Shown: positions 11,704 through 22,640, counted from the first letter of the stretch. The stretch: DNA of 64,000 bases from Tamarix chinensis (GCA_030549775.1 CM060171.1:143252859-143316858), one strand, 5' to 3'. Program-made: numbers and translations. Notes: generated from the sequence alone by a model not told the origin.

Positions 11704-12379
11704 TTGTAACACCCCCAATTTACTTACTTAAAAATTTGATTTTGTGGAAGTATTAATTACCAAATTACTGGGTGTTACCGCTACACTTAATATAAGTCTG
11801 GCTCCCTTGCTGTTCTTATGTCAAGTGTCAAGGCTAAAACAAACCATAACTAAATTAAATCAATAGAAATAGAAAACCATACATAGATAGAATTTACGAG
11901 TAAATAAAATCAATACTACAAGATGACCAAAATACAACACGGGACATAAGAGTCTAAAGGAAAACCGATTAACCAAAAATTAGCGTCCGAAGGTACAACA
12001 TCGGTTTGCTCTAACTCTTAGACCCAAAGACTCACTATGAAAATGGGACATCTTCCCAATGACTTCACTTATCTTTCCCTCTCTTATACGCTTCATGCAA
12101 CTCTATGGCATTCACATAATCATCTATAAAAATAGTATTAGTACAACTTCCTCATATAGAGTAAATCACTATACCTCACAAGAGGAGGCATACCCACATT
12201 TTCACATAGTTACACATAATTCAAAAATCATACTTCAGCACCAATCATGTACCATAAACACAAGCAAAATTATGGAATAACATATATAAACATCTAATTT
12301 CAAGCTCAATAGTAAAACATGCAAGTTAACTTCTTATTATTTTAAGGTACAATAGAAATATCTTATTAGTTAATTAGAT

Positions 12380-12520
12380 TCTGAACATTATGGTCCAACA
12401 CTGAGACAACTACCGAACCAAAAATCTAAAACAATACCAAGGTAGGGCACTAAGATGTCTACCAAACCAACAAATCTAAAATAATACCAAGGTAGGGTAC
12501 TAAGGTTACTACCAAACCAA
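12380..12520. repeat. ~62-bp tandem repeat, about 2.3 copies
   Basis: Units contain ACCAAACCAA.AAATCTAAAA and AATACCAAGGTAGGGCACTAAG. Starts of the shared GGTAGGG.ACTAAG block lie near 12443 and 12491. It lies inside the minus-strand LTR fragment. Confidence 0.6.
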
Positions 12521-12775
12521 TAAAAATTTCTTTTCATTTTCTTACACAATATATACTTCCATACTTTTTACTTGCTTGAAGGAGATACAATCAACCTAGG
12601 GACATTAAGGTACACTTGATCATCTTGGTAACCGAAGGTGATATAAAAACTTTACCTTGGACCTAGGGACACAGTGGTACCATTGGTCATACAGGGTCAT
12701 AAAGGCTACACAGTATCCTCCAACCCCAGTCACCTAGTCCTTAAGTATGGATAAAAAAAAGTATATAAATTACTA

Positions 12776-13070
12776 ATCGGTGGAATCCCATTAAGGTTCT
12801 AAGGCCTAACTTCACCACAAAAGCTGACTCATGAATGGATGTTTGACCCACACTTTATTAATTGCCCAATAGTCCAATTAGAAATCAATGTAGGATCACA
12901 TCCTTACCATCATCTATTAATTATGGTCTAATATTAGATGAAGGAACCCCATTAAGGCTATGGAACCTCACTTCACCATACAAAAAAAAAAGTTTGAACC
13001 ACTTTATACAAGTTGCCTAACAACTATCTTAAGAACTAATGTTGTATCACATCACTGACCATGGTAATCC
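12776..13070. repeat. Diverged ~150-bp duplication
   Basis: Two related blocks share CCCATTAAGG.T, a TTCACCA region, a TTGCC.AA segment and ATG.TGTATCACATC-like ends (about 12781-12910 and 12945-13065). The similarity is patchy. It is part of the LTR fragment. Confidence 0.4.
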
Positions 13071-13429
13071 GACTCATCCTAGACCGTGTAAAAGGTGATC
13101 ACCTAGTAGACCCTCAAATCTTAAGAGCCTCTTATATACGTATAATCTTAGTTATAATTCAAAAAAAAAATGTTTGGCATAACAAGCTAGTTTCCTTATA
13201 TTTGCATTCTAAGTTTTCTTTTGGTCATGGGAAAGTAATTCTTGTGTCCATGGTGATTGCTGTTTATGCTATGCAATAGGTCATATGGTTTAGCACCATG
13301 CAACAAGTGTCACTTTTTAAAAAAAAATCTAACTAATTTATTTTATTTTTAGTTTATTAAAGAAAATTAAAAACATACCATAGGATTCCTAAACTTACTT
13401 TATAAATGGAGATTTATATTAATTTATCT

Positions 13430-14140
13430 TTGGTTGAAAAATAGGTGAAATTTTTGTATATTTGTGGTGAAAAATTAATATTAAGTAGAATAATAGTAAA
13501 AAGTAATCGTACTGGTGAAAGATCAATTTTAAGTAGAATAATAGTGAAATACCAACTCACTAGTAAAATGTCTTCTAGTGGTGGTAAAATATTAGTTCAA
13601 TAATAGTGAAAGATAAGTTTATATACGGTAAAATGTCAATTAATGCATGGTGAAATATTAGCTACATTCTATGGTGAAATATTAGTTCAACTATGTTGAA
13701 ATATTAGTATATCTATGGTGAAAGATATAGACATGAGTAATAATATATGGTTAAATGAATGTTGATTTTTTAAAAATATATTTGGTGATAAAAAAATATG
13801 TTTCACACCAGTAAAAGTTTAGGCTTATAATGGTAAAAGATGTCGTACATAATGATGAAATATCAATTTTTTTTTGTAAAAGAAAGTAGGCATGTTTAAA
13901 TGATATCTTATGTGTGTTGGTAAAATATTTGTTATATGATGGTTAAAGATTTAATTTTCCTTAGCAAAATATATATTTTTATGTGGTAAAAGATTTGTGT
14001 TGGTGAAAGACAATGATAAAAACATATTTCTCCCCAATTTTTTTTAATTATTATCTTGACTGCTAAAACTTATACTCTATGTTGGTGAAAGATATATTTT
14101 TGTTGGTAGATTATGTGTTGTTTGGAAATGAAAGATTGGT
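13430..14140 (+). repeat. Degenerate repeat region of GGTGAAA(G/T)AT motifs
   Basis: TGGTGAAAGAT, TGGTGAAATATTAG and GGTAAAATAT variants recur around twenty times, spaced roughly 20-45 bases apart and all in one orientation. There is no open frame and no fixed period. It may be an old decayed minisatellite within an LTR or a MITE. Confidence 0.5.
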
Positions 14141-14266
14141 TCACTATTAACAAAATTTTATTTTGTAGAAGCGCATGCATAGGTTGCATGATGCAGGACC
14201 ATGCATTTGGTTGCATGATATATGCATTACATGGTGATGATGTGGGATTTTAACCTTGAGGTCATG

Positions 14267-14810
14267 TGCAATACCCTAGATTTTTTAAAATATGAGTTAG
14301 TTCAAGGTGTAGAGTTTATGGAGATAAAGCTACTTAGGCTTGATGGTTTACTACATCTTTCAAAGACTTGGGGCCTTTAGCAATGTTTTTGAAAATATTT
14401 CATTTGGAAAACCTTATCCTTCCTTAATATTTTGGTTCTATTATATTTTTGAACCATCTAACTTCTTTAAAATCATTCTAAATTGATTGTATTTGAATTC
14501 CTTTATTTATTTTGTGAATTTTCTAACCATTTGTAAAAATAGAAAATAGATGTTTTAATACAAAATGCCATTTTCATCTCAATAATACCTCAAATTTAGC
14601 CTACCCTTAATTCAGGTGATTATTATATTTACCTTTTTTTCTTAATCCTTAAACCCTAATTCTAACCTCAAACTCCCTTTCTTCCTTTTTCTCCCTTCTT
14701 TTTCTTTTTCTTTCTTACTCGTAGCCTTACCTTCCCCGCATGACCCTTCCCTTTGCCCCATCCGAGTTTGTTCTAGTTCACTCTTACAGACCAAATCACC
14801 CAACAATTCC
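14267..14810 (+). mobile_element. Start of a plus-strand long LTR, interrupted by Copia-1
   Basis: TGCAATACCCTAGATTTTT resembles the opening of element C2 (TGTAATACCCCAAAAATTT). It is followed by AT-rich sequence and then a pyrimidine-rich leader (14640-14800), the same order seen in elements A, B and C2. The leader continues beyond Copia-1 at 19769-20262. This suggests that Copia-1 inserted in an older LTR. No LTR 3' end was found downstream, so the piece is partial. Confidence 0.45.
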
Positions 14811-14815
14811 CATTT

Positions 14816-15025
14816 CTCAATCTCAAAACTTTTTTCATTCCCACTCAAAGGCAGAATAAATATATTTATATACAAGTATGGTTGAGCTTTCCCAATGCTC
14901 ACGGTGCACATCTAGTGTACGACTAGCAAAGATTAGCTGGACTTCTTAAAATTCTATCTTATATCTTCCTAAAATTCTATCTTATCTTATCACATAAGAA
15001 TATGCCTAATATATAACGTAATACC
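14816..15025 (-). repeat. Copia-1 3' LTR
   Basis: About 207 bases match the other LTR with few differences, from CTCAATCTCAAAAC to TATATAACGTAATAC. On the minus strand the LTR should begin TGTATTACG; here the second position is changed (GTATTACG after the G run). Confidence 0.85.
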
Positions 15026-15030
15026 CCCCC

Positions 15031-16713
15031 TCAAGTTGGAGTGTGTGGATTTTGAACGCCCAACTTGCGTAACAAAAATTCAAATTGTGCCTTGCCCAAG
15101 GCCTTTGTAAAAATGTTTGCCAGTTGCACTTCTGTGGGAACATATGAAGGGTTAATGAGACCTTCTGTAATCGCATCACGTATAAAATGACAGTCAACCT
15201 CAATATGTTTGGTCCGTTCATGAAAAATCGGGTTTTTAGTAATATACAGAGCTGATTGACTGTCACAATAGAGACGCATTCCACGGGGTTGTTGAGTTCC
15301 TAAATCTCCAAGTAGTTGTTTTAACCACTTCAGCTCACAAGTCACTACTGCCATTGACCGATATTCTGCTTTTGCAGATGATTAGGACACAATATGTTGT
15401 TTCTTGGTTTCCCACGAAACAAGAGAATAGCCAAGTAACACGAACCACCCTGTCAGAGATCGTCGAGTAAGTGGACAACTTGCCCAATCCGAATCACACC
15501 ACCCTTGTAAGCTTAGATCACTATCAAAATGAAGCAAAATTCCTTTCCCCAGATTGTTTTTCAAGTACCGAACCACACGTAGCGCTGCCTCTTAGTGTTC
15601 TTGTTGAGGTTGCTACATAAATTGGGATAGTATATGGACTGCATAAGCCAAGTTTGGTCTGGTAACAGATAAGTATATAAGACGTCTTATGAGAAGCCTA
15701 AAGCTTTCTGGATCATCAATGAATTCGCCCTGTGCAAGAGCGAGTTTATGATTCTGCTCGATGGGAAATGAAGCTGGCTTTGCTCCTAACAGTCCTGCTT
15801 TTGAGATAATATCAAGTGCATATTTCCTCTGACATAAAAAATTCCTTCACTAATTCTGGCCACCTCTAGTCCCAGAGTATTTCAACACTCCCAAATCCTT
15901 CATATGAAAACATTGACTCAGATATGTTTTAAATATGGACAATGCTGTCGAATCATTTCCTGCAATGATCAGGTCGTCAACATAGACCAACACATTTATC
16001 TGGATCTTTCCTTTCTGCAACGTGAAAAGGGATTAGTCCGAGTATGATTGCACAAAACCATATGTCTTCAAAGCAGATGCGAGCTTGGCAAACCAACATC
16101 TCGATGCCTGCTTCAGCCCATACAACGATTTTCTCAGCTTGCATACTTTGTTAGTCTTTGAGTTATGGAAACCAGGTGGTACTCTCATATACACCTCTTC
16201 ATTTAAGTCTCCATGCAAGAATTCATTATGTACATCCATTTGATGGACTTCCCAGTTCTTCACTGCTGCAATCGCAAGAAACGTACAGACTTTCACCATT
16301 TTGGCTACCGGGGCGAATGTCTCTGTATAATCAATATCTTCGACTTGATGATTGCCATATATGACAAGTCTTGCTTTTAAGCATTCTATACTGCCATCAA
16401 AATTATAATTTATCTTGTACACCCACTTGCTGCCGAGTGCCTTCTTACCTGGTGGCAAATCCGTCATCTCCCATGTCCCATTGTTTTCTAAAGCTTGTAT
16501 CTCCTTTGCCATTGCCTCTCTCCAACCCGGGTCTTTCACTGCTTCTTTGAATGATTTAGGCTCATGGCCTTCTATAACTGCTGCAAGAAAAATTTTGTTT
16601 TGCGTAGAAAATCGTTTACAATTTACAAAATGAGCTATCGGATATGGAGTACCTGAGGCATATTGTGGTGTAGATGAATGATTCGAGGACTTTACTTTCC
16701 GAATATTGTGCAT
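15031..16713 (-). pseudogene. Copia-1 reverse transcriptase and RNase H
   Basis: The copia-type reverse transcriptase (RVT_2) is mainly in one frame. It starts with [20 protein letters not shown], continues through [20 protein letters not shown] and [12 protein letters not shown], then YVDD at 15973-15984 (catalytic, intact), CDSDWASCPLTRRSLTGW, and the RNase H end with YCDSQSALYITKNPIFHERT. A TAG-type stop lies at 16033-16035, more stops at about 15850 and 15600, and one between the two RNase H pieces (near 15380). It lies in a different frame from integrase, so a frameshift exists between 16713 and 16935. The product could not be made intact. Confidence 0.9.
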
Positions 16714-16934
16714 GACAAAGTCTCATAATCTTGAAGAAGATAATTTTTGTCTCATGCCTCTTCCCAGAGCCAAATCTTCCCCAGGTGTTTCTATGGCACC
16801 GCCACCATCTCCATCCCCCCCACGACTGACGTGGGTTGATCACTACTGCCACTATGGGGCTACAGTGTGTGCTGCGATGAAGGCAGCAAGGGATGCAGGC
16901 TGGGCGTGGCTGATTGAGGTGTGCCACGGTATGG

Positions 16935-18413
16935 CTATGGTGTGGACTGCTCCTCCACACATGATATCTCCTCACTGGCACCCAATGACATTCCTACACC
17001 CTGCTCTACTTGTGCATCATCTCCCCATTCCAATTCCTCTATAACATCTACTGTTGTCTCCATGCCCACCATCTTGGGTGGTAAATGTGCAATAGGTTGT
17101 TCAGCAAAGGGAAACTCATTCTCAAAAAATTTGACATCACAAGAAACGAAATAATCATGAGTCTCTACATCATACAACTTCCAACCCTTTTTCCCAAAAG
17201 GATACCCTACAAAGATATATTTCCAACTCCGACTCGCAAACTTGTCACCTTTGTGCCGTTGATTATGGGCATAGCATAGGGACCCAAACACACACATGGG
17301 CTCATAAGAAGGAGACTTGCCAAATAACTTCTCATATGGTGTTGTAAAATCTAGTACACTAGACGGAGTACGATTACTCAAATGGCAAGCTGTTAAAATA
17401 CATTCACCCAAAAATTTAATGGGTAAATGTCCTTGAAATCACATAGCCCTTGCAACACATAAAATATGCCTATGTTTCCGTTCCACTCTGCCATTCTGTT
17501 GTGGAGTTCCAACATAGGAAGTCTCAAATAGTATACCATGCTTAAGAAAATAGTCATGCAAACAGTGGAATTCAGTGCCATTATCACTTCTCACAACTTT
17601 CAATTGTTTTTGAAATTGTCGTTCAATCATAAACACGAAATTCAAAAATATTTCTTTAATATTAGTTTTATTGGACAACAAATAAATCCAAACAGCACGA
17701 GAATAAGCGTCTATAATTGTCAAAAAATAAGACACCCCGTAGGACGATCGGGTCCTATAAGGACCCCACAAATCACAATGAATCAATTCAAACAAATCAC
17801 TAGCATTATGGTCACTATGAGGAAAACTACTCCTACTTTGCTTGGCACGTGGACACACATCACATGCCTTATTTTTAGTCCTACACAATTGACTTAAAGG
17901 AGGAATGAACTTTAACACCTTTTCCGATGGATGACCCAACCTTCTATGCCATAGATCAATCAAGGAATCTCCATCAACAAACAAATCTCGAACTCTTGGA
18001 ACGCCCCGGAAAAAGTAAATTCCGTCTTCTCGTTCACCCACTCCAATCAACGTCCTCGTCATCCGGTCCTGTATAACACACAAAAGATTAGTAAATTGAA
18101 TAATACATTTAGAATCATCCAGTAACTGTGTGACAGAGATCAAATTGCATGTTAATTTAGGAACATAAAGAACATTGTCAAGTCACAATCCTCCATCTAG
18201 GAGGACACTTCCTTCCTGATTGGCATTAGCGTTTTTTCCATCTGGCAAACACACCAGACAATTAGCTATTCTTTGAACATTAGTCATACAATCCAAATTA
18301 CCGGTCACATGATTTGAGGCACATGTATCAATAATCCAAGCGGTTTCCTCAGTCTTACCATGCAGATGATCTTTAGTTTTTGTTGTGTTAAGCAGATCAA
18401 GAAGGTGGTGCCA
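16935..18413 (-). pseudogene. Copia-1 protease and integrase
   Basis: Gag-pre-integrase and integrase core are clear: LWHRRLGHPSEKVL, the zinc-binding CDVCPRAKQ segment, HCDLWGPY (first Asp), RSDNGTEF (second Asp) and QQNGRVERKHRH (Glu), so the DDE residues remain. The protease active site, at 18321-18329, reads Asp-Thr-Cys instead of Asp-Thr-Gly. Stops are TGA at 18183-18185 and TGA at about 17439 (ARAM*FQGHLP, where relatives have Arg, consistent with CGA to TGA). The frame is otherwise shared with gag, from which it is parted by TAA at 18414-18416. Confidence 0.88.
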
Positions 18414-19391
18414 TTATTCTGGGGTTATACCCACCAAACCTGCTGCCTCGTTGCTGCTAGGAAGATTAGGTGATTGTGCTGAACTTTTACCTCCACCAAC
18501 TTTATTAGCACGTACTTGGGATGAGCTGCTGTCGCGCCCCCCATTACGCCCTCCGCCGTGACCAATGGTGCCGCTGCCTTGCCCAGGACCACGCCCACCT
18601 CGTGGACGATCCCCCCACCATTCGGGAAAACCGTGGATTTGAAAACATCCACTTACATCATGGCATTCGCGATTGCAATGTGTGCAAAATTTGTCAGATT
18701 TATTGACTTTTCCTTTGCCTCGTGAGTCAGCTTGAGCTTTAAAATCCATGGTGTGTTCACGCTCCTCTTTGGTAGAGGACAAAGTCTCGGTGTGAAGGTG
18801 CTCTTCTTGAATCACTTGTTGATATGCCTTGTTAAGACTTGGAAGGGGGTACTGCGAAAGTAGATTGGAACGTACAGCACTAAACGCTCCATCTAAACTG
18901 ATGAGGAAACGGTGAAGGCGATCTTCCTCTTGAAGTTGTTCGAACTTTGTGCCAAGCTGACACTTACATCCACCACAGGCACAACCAGGGATAACCACAT
19001 AAGTGGCAAGTTCATCCCATAGTTGTTTTAATCGACCAAAATAGGCCACCACAGATTCGGTTTTGGCCTGTTTGCATTCATCTAGAGCTGTCTTGATTTG
19101 GCAAATAAGTGTTCCATTCACCACACAAAATCTCTCCTTGAGATCCTTCCATAGAGCCTGCGCATCATCATAGAAGGAGATGGTCGATTGAAGCGATGGT
19201 TCAATGGTGTTGAGCAACCATGCTACGAGCATTGAATGAACACTGTCCCAATCATCAAGCTTCTCTGTAGACGTCAACTTAGGGACAGTCCCTTCCACAA
19301 GGCCGAGTTTTTGCTTCACCTTCAATGATGTTCGAACGGTTCTAGCCCATTCGTCATAATTGTCGCCTTTCAATTGAATTTGGGTGATCAT
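18414..19391 (-). pseudogene. Copia-1 gag (nucleocapsid precursor)
   Basis: An open frame of 325 codons. It starts MITQIQLKGDNYDEWARTVR, the usual copia gag opening that follows the LTR, continues with the UBN2-type middle (AQALWKDLKERFCVVNG, LKQLWDEL), and carries a CCHC zinc knuckle (CTHCNRECHDVSGC) followed by FPEWWGDRPRGG and Gly-rich sequence. The knuckle spacing CX2CX4HX4C is intact. It ends at TAA where relatives read on into protease, so this is likely a truncated gag-pol frame rather than a true gag end. It is the longest intact frame of Copia-1. Confidence 0.88.
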
Positions 19392-19531
19392 ATTTCCTGG
19401 ATTGTCATTCGAACCTAGGAAATAAATGAGATCCTTCTTCTATGTATTCTCGTTGCTGTCGTCTATGGCAAAAAAAATTGTAATCTCAAACTTTCACGAT
19501 TGATTATTAAAGGGACCCTAGGATGGACCTA

Positions 19532-19544
19532 CGCTCTGATACCA
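19532..19544 (-). other. Primer binding site (initiator tRNA-Met type)
   Basis: On the minus strand TGGTATCAGAGCG directly follows the 5' LTR end (...TTCATCA). This is the standard plant copia primer site complementary to the 3' end of initiator Met-tRNA. It fixes the LTR boundary at 19545. Confidence 0.9.
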
Positions 19545-19768
19545 TGATGAATTAATCTCTCAATCTCAAAACTTTTTTCATTCCCACTCAAAGGCAGAAT
19601 ACATATATTTATATGCAAGTATGGTTGAGCTTTCCCAATGCTCATGGCTCACATCTAGTGTACAGCTAGCAAAGATTAGCTTGACTTCTTAAAATTCTAT
19701 CTTATATCTTCCTAAAATTCTATCTTATCTTATCACATAAGAATATGCCTAATATATAACGTAATACA
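19545..19768 (-). repeat. Copia-1 5' LTR
   Basis: 224 bases. On the minus strand it starts TGTATTACGTTATATA and ends TTCATCA next to the primer site. It is nearly identical to 14816-15025. Duplicated CTTAAAATTCTATCTTA/CCTAAAATTCTATCTTA blocks lie inside both copies. Confidence 0.9.
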
Positions 19769-20262
19769 TCCCCTCACTCAACCTAACTTCATTCAAGTGT
19801 TTCTCACACCAAAATTCCCATCCCCATCCTTCTAATTTGTTTTTTTTTTGCCATAGCCCGGCAACCTGATCTCACTTCCCTAACTCCCTCATGCCTTCTT
19901 TTTGACACGCAAATGAAATGACAATATACCCCTTCTCCCTCTCTTCTCCTAACATTTATTACTTCACATAACAAGCCCCTAAACTATTATATCCTTCCCA
20001 ACTGTCCCTACTGCATTTTCTCCCCTGAACTCTGCCATTTTTGCAAGAAAACTCCACCCTAGGACATCACACCTTACATCGTACCACCATCCTTAGCCAA
20101 CACACCTCACGATGCATCCCTCGGCCTGCATGAGTTGCCCACGCAACCACCTCCCACCTTTGGTAATCCTTCACACTCACCCCCTTAACTCTACAAGCCC
20201 TTTAGGTAGGCACCAAGCCCGAACACCCACCCCTCACATTGGTAGCCACCCACAACGTGAAG
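19769..20262 (+). mobile_element. Continuation of the LTR leader interrupted by Copia-1
   Basis: C-rich, CT-rich sequence without a gene, matching in style the leader region 14640-14810 on the other side of Copia-1. The end toward 20262 is uncertain. Confidence 0.4.
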
Positions 20263-20277
20263 GCCTCATGCTTTGAT

Positions 20278-20535
20278 AGATTTCATTAGGTATTTTGATA
20301 TTTCATCTTATCTTGTTTAGATACTTTGTAATTTCAATATTTTTACTTAGGTATTTTTATATTTTACTCATATATCTATATGGTAAAAAAAATCAACCAT
20401 ATTATTAGCTCCATTTAGATACCCAAATGAAGTTAAATTAAAATATAAAAATATCAAAGTAAAATTATTCAGAAAATAGGGTATCCGAAAAATGCTAGAC
20501 CAAAATATTAAGGTAGCTGAACGAAATTTACCCCC
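20278..20535. mobile_element. Foldback MITE-like element, copy 1
   Basis: The left part reads TTTCATTAGGTATTTTGATA. The right part, reverse complemented, reads TTTCGTTCAGCTACCTTAAT then ATTTTGGTC. Inside, TTAGGTATTTTTATATTTTA pairs with the complement of TAAAATATAAAAATATCAAA. This gives long imperfect inverted arms and no coding capacity. Related sequence occurs at 22.1, 23.3 and 42.6 kb. Confidence 0.5.
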
Positions 20536-20992
20536 TTTATTTTTTCTCCCAGTTTTATCCAATTCTCTATCTTCTAAATATACATCTGTATTCTTTAGTT
20601 ACCTTTGATTGATCAAGGTTTACAAAAGTTATGATGGGTGAATGTTGTTCGTGAAGAATTTCAGGAGGAGGTTGTGGAGCTGTGCAAAATTGGAAGGGGT
20701 CGGGGCTTCTTGTGAGACAAAAATCGTCGGAGAAAGTTGTTATATAAGATAAACTGGGAAAGGAGAAGAAGCTTGCATGAATATTTATTTATATAGTAAG
20801 AGCTACTTACAGCTCTGTATATATATATATATAGATAGCTTAAGAGCAATAATATAAAAGTTGAGTATTTAGTACATTCCATGTTAAAATTAAATAAAGA
20901 TCGAAAGTCCACGCCTGTTTCTTTTAGGTTCATAGCTATATATATCGAGTAGGTTGCCATTTTATATATGGCATACCATTAATCAGTTTTCA
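20536..20992. other. 3' flank of gene 2
   Basis: No gene. A short (TA)n run lies near 20818-20832. The last 60 bases (TATCGAGTAGGTTGCCATTT...CAGTTTTCATCA) are shared with the 3' flank of gene 1. Confidence 0.5.
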
Positions 20993-21490
20993 TCAATCGC
21001 TGCTGCTGCTGCCGCTGCCGCCGCCGAGCAAATCGGCATCGCTCCATCTCTTTGCTTTACACCTCTTCAGGACCTTCTTTTTTTCTACCTTTTGGACGCC
21101 GTCATCACCTTGGTCATCATCATCATAGCTACAACCGGCCATCTGCTCTCCCCCCTTCAAATACTTGTTTGAAATACCATTATTGAGGTTTTTATTCCAC
21201 CCCATGGCACCACGGTCGTCGTTATTATAGGTTTGGTCGTTTGAGCCGCACTGGAAGAATTGCTTGAGCTTATGGTTCCAAGCAGGGCGGCGTTGACGGG
21301 GTAAGGAACGGCTAACGGACTCACTCGCCCAACCTTTATGCCCAACATGAGTTCCATGCGTCTGTCGAACGCGGCGGTTGCCTTGCTCAACTGATGTGCC
21401 GAACGACCTGTCCAGCTGGTTCGTACTGTCATGCCTCGTAGCCTCACTGACTGCAGCAGCCTCGTACAACGGTGTAGCTGTCAGTTCCAT
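20993..21490 (-). CDS. Unknown plant protein, paralogue of gene 1
   Basis: An intact frame of 165 codons, MELTATPLYE to SGSSSSD. It shares with gene 1 RQTHGTHVGHKGW, SRSLPRQ, WNHKLKQFFQCGSNDQTYN, a DDDDQGDDGVQKV acidic segment and KKKVLKRCKAKRWSDADLLGG. The fact that both copies keep an open frame of equal length through diverged sequence argues for selection on the protein. I do not know the family or function. There is no signal peptide or membrane segment. The C-terminus is strongly basic, preceded by an acidic stretch. A TATA box about 220 bases upstream is conserved with gene 1. Confidence 0.68.
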   Translation of the reverse strand: MELTATPLYEAAAVSEATRHDSTNQLDRSFGTSVEQGNRRVRQTHGTHVGHKGWASESVSRSLPRQRRPAWNHKLKQFFQCGSNDQTYNNDDRGAMGWNKNLNNGISNKYLKGGEQMAGCSYDDDDQGDDGVQKVEKKKVLKRCKAKRWSDADLLGGGSGSSSSD

Positions 21491-21498
21491 CGTCCGTC

Positions 21499-21501
<3 letters not shown>

Positions 21502-21543
<42 letters not shown>
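21502..21543. repeat. (TA)n microsatellite in the 5' leader of gene 2
   Basis: About 20 TA units lie 12 bases upstream of the gene 2 ATG (minus strand). Gene 1 has only CATATATATT at the matching place, so the tract expanded after duplication. Confidence 0.9.
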
Positions 21544-21544
<1 letters not shown>

Positions 21545-21705
21545 CGTGCGTGTGTTTTAATTCTTCCTGTTTTTGGTAACGTGATCGAGAAGTGGGAGTT
21601 CGCGGTAGCTAGCTAGGTGATTAGGACTCCTTACTAACAAATAGATATAGTATATGGAATGCGGTTGAAGCTTGGATGTATGATTCATGGAAATGGTATG
21701 CTTTG

Positions 21706-21717
21706 CTCTATATATAG
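21706..21717 (-). promoter_or_regulatory. TATA box of gene 2
   Basis: On the minus strand CTATATATAGAGCAAAGC then ATACCATTTCC. The same block with small changes lies upstream of gene 1. The next conserved block upstream is the complement of ACTTCGAATATATTCCAA. Confidence 0.6.
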
Positions 21718-22092
21718 TTAGATAAATTATCATGTTAAGCGATGAAGTACTTCGAATATATTCCAAGCTGTTACGGCAAGAAATAATTTTTATACATCGG
21801 TAATAATTAACTAGTAATCGATCCGTCCTATTATTTTATAAGTCTCCTTTCACCTTTTACGATCAAGATCGAAGTGCAAATTCTTGAACATCATTTGCTT
21901 ATGAGAATAAAAAGAAGAATGAAATGGTAATTTCATAGAAATATTATTTAGCATTAAATAAATAAAAATTATTTTTACTAGAAATTATCTTATTCTAAAA
22001 ATATAATTGATAATTATTGTTTGCTCACTCAGATTTTAACGGTCAAAATAGGATTCATGATTGAGATAGCTAGAGAGAGTAGTATAAGTTAA

Positions 22093-22385
22093 AAGTAGTT
22101 AAATTTATTAGAATTAATTTTACTTAGATACATTGTTATTTAATCTAATATTTTTCAGATACCTTAGGTTTTGTATAATTTTACTTACGTAGCTTCGTTA
22201 TTAAATTTACTTTCGTTTAATTGCCTAAATGATCGAAATACTTACACTTTTAATACTATATTGATAACTATTTAGATATTGAAATAAAAAAAAATTATAT
22301 TTGAATTTGAAGGTGCTTAACTAAAATTGTAGAAGGTATAAGATTTCTATCAAGTATTAACCCACGTGAATGAAATTTATCCAGT
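22093..22385. mobile_element. Foldback MITE-like element, copy 2
   Basis: It shares ATTTTACTTAGATACATT and ATTTTTCAGATACCTTAGGTT with the copy at 23.27-23.54 kb and ends in GTGAATGAAATTTATCC. It lies inside the upstream region of gene 2 and is absent from the gene 1 copy, so it inserted after duplication. Confidence 0.5.
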
Positions 22386-22640
22386 TTCCTAACTAGCTAT
22401 ATCTACTAAATTCAAGGCTTCAAGGAGATCGTATATTTGATACGCTTGCCATGTACAGTAGGTTAGCAGTTTTTCTCCGAGAAATTATGATGTGCCATGT
22501 ATTTGGTCACTTCAATTTGCAAGCGGAATCCCTTCCTTGTAACAATGTATGAAGTCCGCCATGGAATCAAATCGTAGACGCCGCAATTTTCCAGTTTTGG
22601 TCTGGATGCACGATTGTTATATAGGAGCTAATCAACCTTT

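Larger units (their letters stand above)
11704..13290 (-). mobile_element. Minus-strand long-LTR fragment (3' part)
   Basis: The segment opens with TGTAACACCCCCAATTTAC and, 60 bases on, GGTGTTACCGCTACACTTA. These are reverse-complement counterparts of the terminal block of element A (GTGGCGGTAACATCCCC ... GGGTGTTACA, 49280-49359). It therefore looks like the 3' part of a related LTR in reverse orientation. Inside are two diverged tandem duplications (about 12380-12520 and 12776-13070). No coding region was seen. The far boundary is uncertain. Confidence 0.5.
14816..19768 (-). mobile_element. Copia-1: Ty1/copia retrotransposon, minus strand, defective
   Basis: The element has two LTRs of ~210-224 bp that are nearly identical over most of their length, a tRNA-Met primer site next to the 5' LTR (19532-19544), a polypurine run (GAGGGGGG, complement near 15025-15033) beside the 3' LTR, and gag, protease, integrase, reverse transcriptase and RNase H in copia order. 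The outer ~15 bases of the 3' LTR end are diverged or lost. A possible target duplication is TCCC(C) at 19769 and near 14807, not certain. Stops and at least one frameshift make it nonautonomous. The similar LTRs indicate a fairly young insertion. Confidence 0.9.
20930..22640. repeat. Segmental duplication, copy 2 (holds gene 2)
   Basis: The counterpart of 7850-9050, in the same orientation. It has been lengthened by a (TA)n tract in the 5' leader of gene 2 and by the foldback element at 22.09-22.39 kb. Order and orientation of the shared blocks are unchanged. Confidence 0.8.
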
